Below are positions 5,350 to 7,040 of a stretch of 7,040 bases of DNA, piece by piece. The notes beneath the pieces are model-generated. The model ran no database searches. It worked only from the letters and a program-made list of their open reading frames with translations, and was not told the DNA's origin. The translations under genes and the position numbers were made by a program. Each line of letters starts with the position of its first letter. Position 1 is the stretch's first letter. This stretch comes from Candidatus Dormiibacterota bacterium (GTDB lineage: Bacteria > Chloroflexota > Dormibacteria > Aeolococcales > Aeolococcaceae), in NCBI GenBank assembly GCA_003170875.1, contig PMYJ01000124.1:662-7701 (forward strand), written 5' to 3'.

Positions 5350-5355
5350 GGAGGA
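5350..5355 (+). promoter_or_regulatory. Ribosome binding site of the secreted protein gene
   Basis: GGAGGA nine bases before the ATG at 5365, which fixes this start. The 250-bp gap upstream (5114-5349) holds the divergent start of the HIT gene and an AT-richer stretch around 5290-5335 that is the likely promoter region; I cannot name clear -35/-10 boxes there. Confidence 0.7.
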
Positions 5356-5364
5356 ACTCAGGTC

Positions 5365-6021
5365 ATGGGCACTGGCAAGAAGAGCCGGCGATCCCTTCGA
5401 GTCGCCCTGGTGATGGGCGCCATGCTGGCGGGCACCGCGGTGGTCGGATGGGGCGGGTTGGCGGCGTGGAGTGCCTACACCGAGAACGCGGGCAACAGCG
5501 CGGCCGCCGGCACCCTCTCCCACGCCAACGGTATGACCTGCGTGTCGAGCCTGGGAGTGGTGCCCACCAGTGGCACCGGCTTCTGCACCGCCACCATCAC
5601 CATCTCGGGGGTCGACCCGGCGAACTGGGCGAGCACGGTCAACACGATCAAGATCGCCAACACCGGCTCCCTGAAGAGCACCTTCACCCTCAGCATGGGG
5701 ACGGCGCTTCAGGCCCCGATTGGCAGCCTCTGCGCCGACGTGACGCTGGGTGTCACCGATCTCAACATCGTCGCGCCCGACCTCGGCACCGTCTGGGCCC
5801 CCACCGCCCTGACCGGGACGTTCACCGCCACCAGCCTGTACAGCAACGCCGGGACGCCGAGCCTCAGCTGGACCGGGGGCGGGGTCGCCGGCACCTGGAC
5901 GGGGGTGACCGCCAACACCTTCACCGTGACCGCGGCTCCGGGCGCCGGCTTCGCCACCCACTCCGCCGACGCCGGCACCAGCTGCACCTTCGGACTCCTC
6001 TTCAGCCAGACCGCCGCCTGA
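5365..6021 (+). CDS. Secreted protein with SipW-type signal peptide (TasA/CalY-like leader)
   Basis: 218 residues. The N-terminus has a basic stretch (KKSRRSLR, 5-12), a hydrophobic core (about 13-35) and then AWSAYTENAGNSAAAGTL. This copies the layout of SipW-dependent leaders, where the aromatic/Thr-Glu-rich stretch and N(x)3-4AAGTL follow the cleavage site. Such leaders are found on TasA and camelysin-like surface or fibre proteins. The mature part is rich in Thr, Ser, Gly and Ala with alternating hydrophobics, suggesting beta-strands, and has four Cys (59, 74, 123, 207) that could form two disulfides outside the cell. The rest of the sequence has no family I recognise. No SipW peptidase gene is next to it. 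Likely monocistronic: it is flanked by the divergent HIT gene and by a repeat-containing gap. The long antisense frame over it is a GC-driven shadow. Confidence 0.8.
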   Translation: MGTGKKSRRSLRVALVMGAMLAGTAVVGWGGLAAWSAYTENAGNSAAAGTLSHANGMTCVSSLGVVPTSGTGFCTATITISGVDPANWASTVNTIKIANTGSLKSTFTLSMGTALQAPIGSLCADVTLGVTDLNIVAPDLGTVWAPTALTGTFTATSLYSNAGTPSLSWTGGGVAGTWTGVTANTFTVTAAPGAGFATHSADAGTSCTFGLLFSQTAA

Positions 6022-6040
6022 TAGCGGCGACGCCTCGAGG

Positions 6041-6113
6041 GGTGGGGGATGGCCCGACCCGGGGCGGCGCTCCGAGCGGTGGGGGACGGCCCAGTTCCGG
6101 CGGCGCTCCGAGC
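6041..6113. repeat. Two tandem ~37-bp repeats
   Basis: Units 6041-6077 (37 bp) and 6078-6113 (36 bp) share GGTGGGGGA, GGCCC and GGCGGCGCTCCGAGC and differ mainly in the middle. A third unit may begin with the G-run at 6114 but is lost. They lie 20 bases after the secreted-protein stop. The whole 6022-6228 gap is very GC-rich and contains no gene I can support. Confidence 0.75.
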
Positions 6114-6228
6114 GGGGGGGCCCGCGTGGCCGGTCGGCGGCCCGAGCCCGGCGACGCCCTGAGAGGGGGGGCAGCTGGCCCGTAGGCAGCCGGCTCGCCG
6201 AGGCGGCCATGGCTCATATAGGCGCCCC

Positions 6229-6273
6229 TGGTGGAGACGGGGAGGCTCGAACTCCCGACCTCTTGCATGCCAT
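6229..6273 (-). other. tRNA-Ala(GGC) 3' half, probable attachment site
   Basis: Read on the minus strand this is a tRNA 3' half. It has anticodon loop ATGGCAT (GGC), 3' anticodon stem GCAAG, variable loop AGGTC, T stem GGGAG/CTCCC around TTCGAGC, acceptor strand CGTCTCC with U at position 70, then A and an encoded CCA. The anticodon arm equals that of well-known bacterial tRNA-Ala(GGC) genes. The 5' stem partner CTTGC and everything before it are missing, so it is not a working tRNA. It starts exactly at the anticodon loop, as expected for an integration scar. The intact gene is not in this window. Confidence 0.8.
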
Positions 6274-6302
6274 CTATGACCTCTGATTATTCGGCGATGG
6301 CA
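6268..6302. repeat. Inverted repeat beside the tRNA-Ala(GGC) fragment
   Basis: On the plus strand ATGCCATC (6267-6274) is mirrored by GATGGCAT (6296-6303) across 21 bases, centred just outside the anticodon-loop end of the tRNA fragment. This resembles paired core sites bound by a tyrosine recombinase. A separate 12-bp palindrome, TTTGAATTCAAA, follows at 6311-6322. Confidence 0.5.
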
Positions 6303-6438
6303 TAGGAGCATTTGAATTCAAAGACAGCGCTTGCTTCCACATTGGAAGTCAGCCGTCCGTCTGACTGCGGCCTGGCGAATTGGTTCCGAAGGTGCCCGTG
6401 TGGCCAGCCGCTCCACCTATCAGCTACCGTCTCCGGCC

Positions 6439-6666
6439 ATGCCAGCCCTCCCCCGCGTCACCGGCCGCGACGTCGTCCGAGCCCTCGGCCGGCTGGGCTG
6501 GGTGGTAGTGGCCCAGAGGGGGTCGCATGCCCAGCTCCGGCACCCGACCCGGGGCGGCCGCGTCACTGTGCCCCTCCACGCCGGCGAGACCCTGGGGCCC
6601 CGGCTGGTCGCCTCGATCCTGGCCCAGTCAGGCCTCACCGCCGATGAGCTCCGCGAGGCCCTGTGA
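6439..6666 (+). CDS. hicA: HicA-type mRNA interferase toxin
   Basis: 75 residues from ATG 6439; upstream in-frame TTG/GTG codons would add a tail that HicA proteins do not have. The order of elements matches the dsRBD-like HicA fold: GRDVVRALGRLGWVVVAQ (helix 1 and strand), RGSHAQLRHP with the catalytic His in GSH (His30), RVTVPLHAGETLGP, and a C-terminal helix ending ELREAL. HicA cuts mRNA independently of the ribosome and is held inactive by HicB. No strong ribosome site is visible before the ATG. A short inverted repeat, AGTCAG/CTGACT (6347-6366), upstream could be an operator, but this is speculative. HicB follows after four bases. Probably cargo of the element marked by the nearby tRNA fragment. 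Confidence 0.9.
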   Translation: MPALPRVTGRDVVRALGRLGWVVVAQRGSHAQLRHPTRGGRVTVPLHAGETLGPRLVASILAQSGLTADELREAL

Positions 6667-6670
6667 GACG

Positions 6671-6904
6671 ATGAGACCGATGCGCACCTACACCATCGTG
6701 GTCGAGCCCGAGGAGACCGGCGGTTTCATGGTCTCGGTGCCCGCCCTCCCCGGCTGCTTCACCCAGGGCCGCTCCCTCGAGGAGTGCCGGGAGCGCGCCG
6801 CGGAGGCGATCGCGGTGCACATCGCCGGGCTCGAGGCGGACGGGGAGGCGGTCCCTGACGAGGTGGGCACGCCGCAGCTCCTGAGGGTCACCGTCGCCGC
6901 CTGA
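6671..6904 (+). CDS. hicB: HicB-type antitoxin
   Basis: 77 residues starting ATG 6671 (MRPMRTYTIVVEP); the ATG at 6680 (MRTYTIVV) is an equally plausible start. The sequence has the HicB partial RNase H-like fold: strand YTIVVEPEETGGFMVSVPALPGC (the xGxxxxxPxLPGC signature), FTQGRSLEECRERAAEAI, and the helix AVHIAGLEADGEAVP. It neutralises HicA by covering its active site. No C-terminal ribbon-helix-helix or HTH DNA-binding domain is present, so this is the short form; autoregulation may need another factor. Four bases after hicA, clearly one operon. Confidence 0.92.
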   Translation: MRPMRTYTIVVEPEETGGFMVSVPALPGCFTQGRSLEECRERAAEAIAVHIAGLEADGEAVPDEVGTPQLLRVTVAA

Positions 6905-6929
6905 GCGGCTGCGGGGGATGGCGCGGCTT

Positions 6930-6946
6930 GGGACGGACGCCGTCCC
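6930..6946 (+). terminator. GC hairpin after hicAB
   Basis: GGGACGG-ACG-CCGTCCC, a perfect 7-bp stem 25 bases after the hicB stop. No T-run follows, so termination strength is uncertain. A second GC-rich stem (CCCCGCGGGC with GCCCGCCGGGG, about 6953-6979) lies just beyond. Confidence 0.4.
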
Positions 6947-7040
6947 GCCGTCCCCGCGGGCCCCTCAGCCCGCCGGGGCGGCGGGGATGGTTGCCCGCCT
7001 CGGTGGGGCGCCGGCCCCCACCTGGTACTTGCTGGTGGCC

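Noticed and set aside
4773..6185. 470-codon plus-strand frame
   Set aside because: Antisense to the HIT gene, then an out-of-frame shadow of the secreted protein; His/Arg-rich low complexity typical of GC-rich shadows.
5308..6210. 300-codon minus-strand frame
   Set aside because: Antisense to the secreted protein, which has a ribosome site and signal peptide; the frame is Gly/Arg-rich without motifs.
6965..7040. Possible C-terminal end of a minus-strand gene entering from the right edge
   Set aside because: Reads ATSKYQVGAG...PAAPAG then TGA, and would be convergent with hicAB, but 25 residues are too few to call.
1..7040. CRISPR array, riboswitch, insertion-sequence transposase
   Set aside because: No regularly spaced repeats, no recognisable riboswitch core and no transposase or integrase frame were seen on either strand.

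Overview
The window is high-GC, mostly chromosomal bacterial DNA. Three things point to an Actinomycetota-like or Dormibacterota-like soil bacterium: a 31-codon bS22-type ribosomal protein gene, a HIT protein resembling the actinobacterial Ap4A phosphorylase group, and a phage/ICE-type helix-turn-helix remnant of a kind common in those phyla. This assignment is an inference from gene content; no rRNA is present.

Layout. (1) 1-780 is the C-terminal part of an AAA+ ATPase, cut by the window edge. (2) 816-1004 holds a tRNA-Ala(CGC) gene, preceded by an imperfect copy of its own promoter and 5' end. (3) 958-4180 is an accessory tract built around the 3' half of that tRNA. The last 47 bp of the tRNA recur exactly 1991 bp downstream (2949-2995), and both copies are followed by a ~168-bp block that folds into hairpins. 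The first interval carries a PadR regulator and a four-helix membrane protein in one leftward operon. That operon has a clear promoter overlapped by two tandem palindromic operators. The same interval holds a frameshifted replication-type HTH gene with a hairpin cluster inside it. The second interval carries one small three-helix membrane protein. Both intervals end in similar sequence just before a CACTGCCCT motif. No integrase is visible. I read this as two tandem, probably non-autonomous or decayed, integrative units at a tRNA site. (4) 4299-5113 looks like core genome: a HIT-family hydrolase and the bS22 gene, both leftward, with a strong UUCG-loop terminator. (5) 5365-6021 is a secreted protein with a SipW-type leader. 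(6) 6229-6904 holds the 3' half of a second tRNA, tRNA-Ala(GGC), on the minus strand, followed by a HicA-HicB toxin-antitoxin pair. This suggests the end of another integrated element that extends beyond the right edge.

The central theme is two tRNA-Ala isoacceptor 3' halves acting as attachment-site scars within 5.3 kb, carrying small regulatory, membrane and toxin-antitoxin cargo. The most unusual item is the paired 168-bp structured blocks. Their differences fall mainly in loops, or are compensated across a stem.
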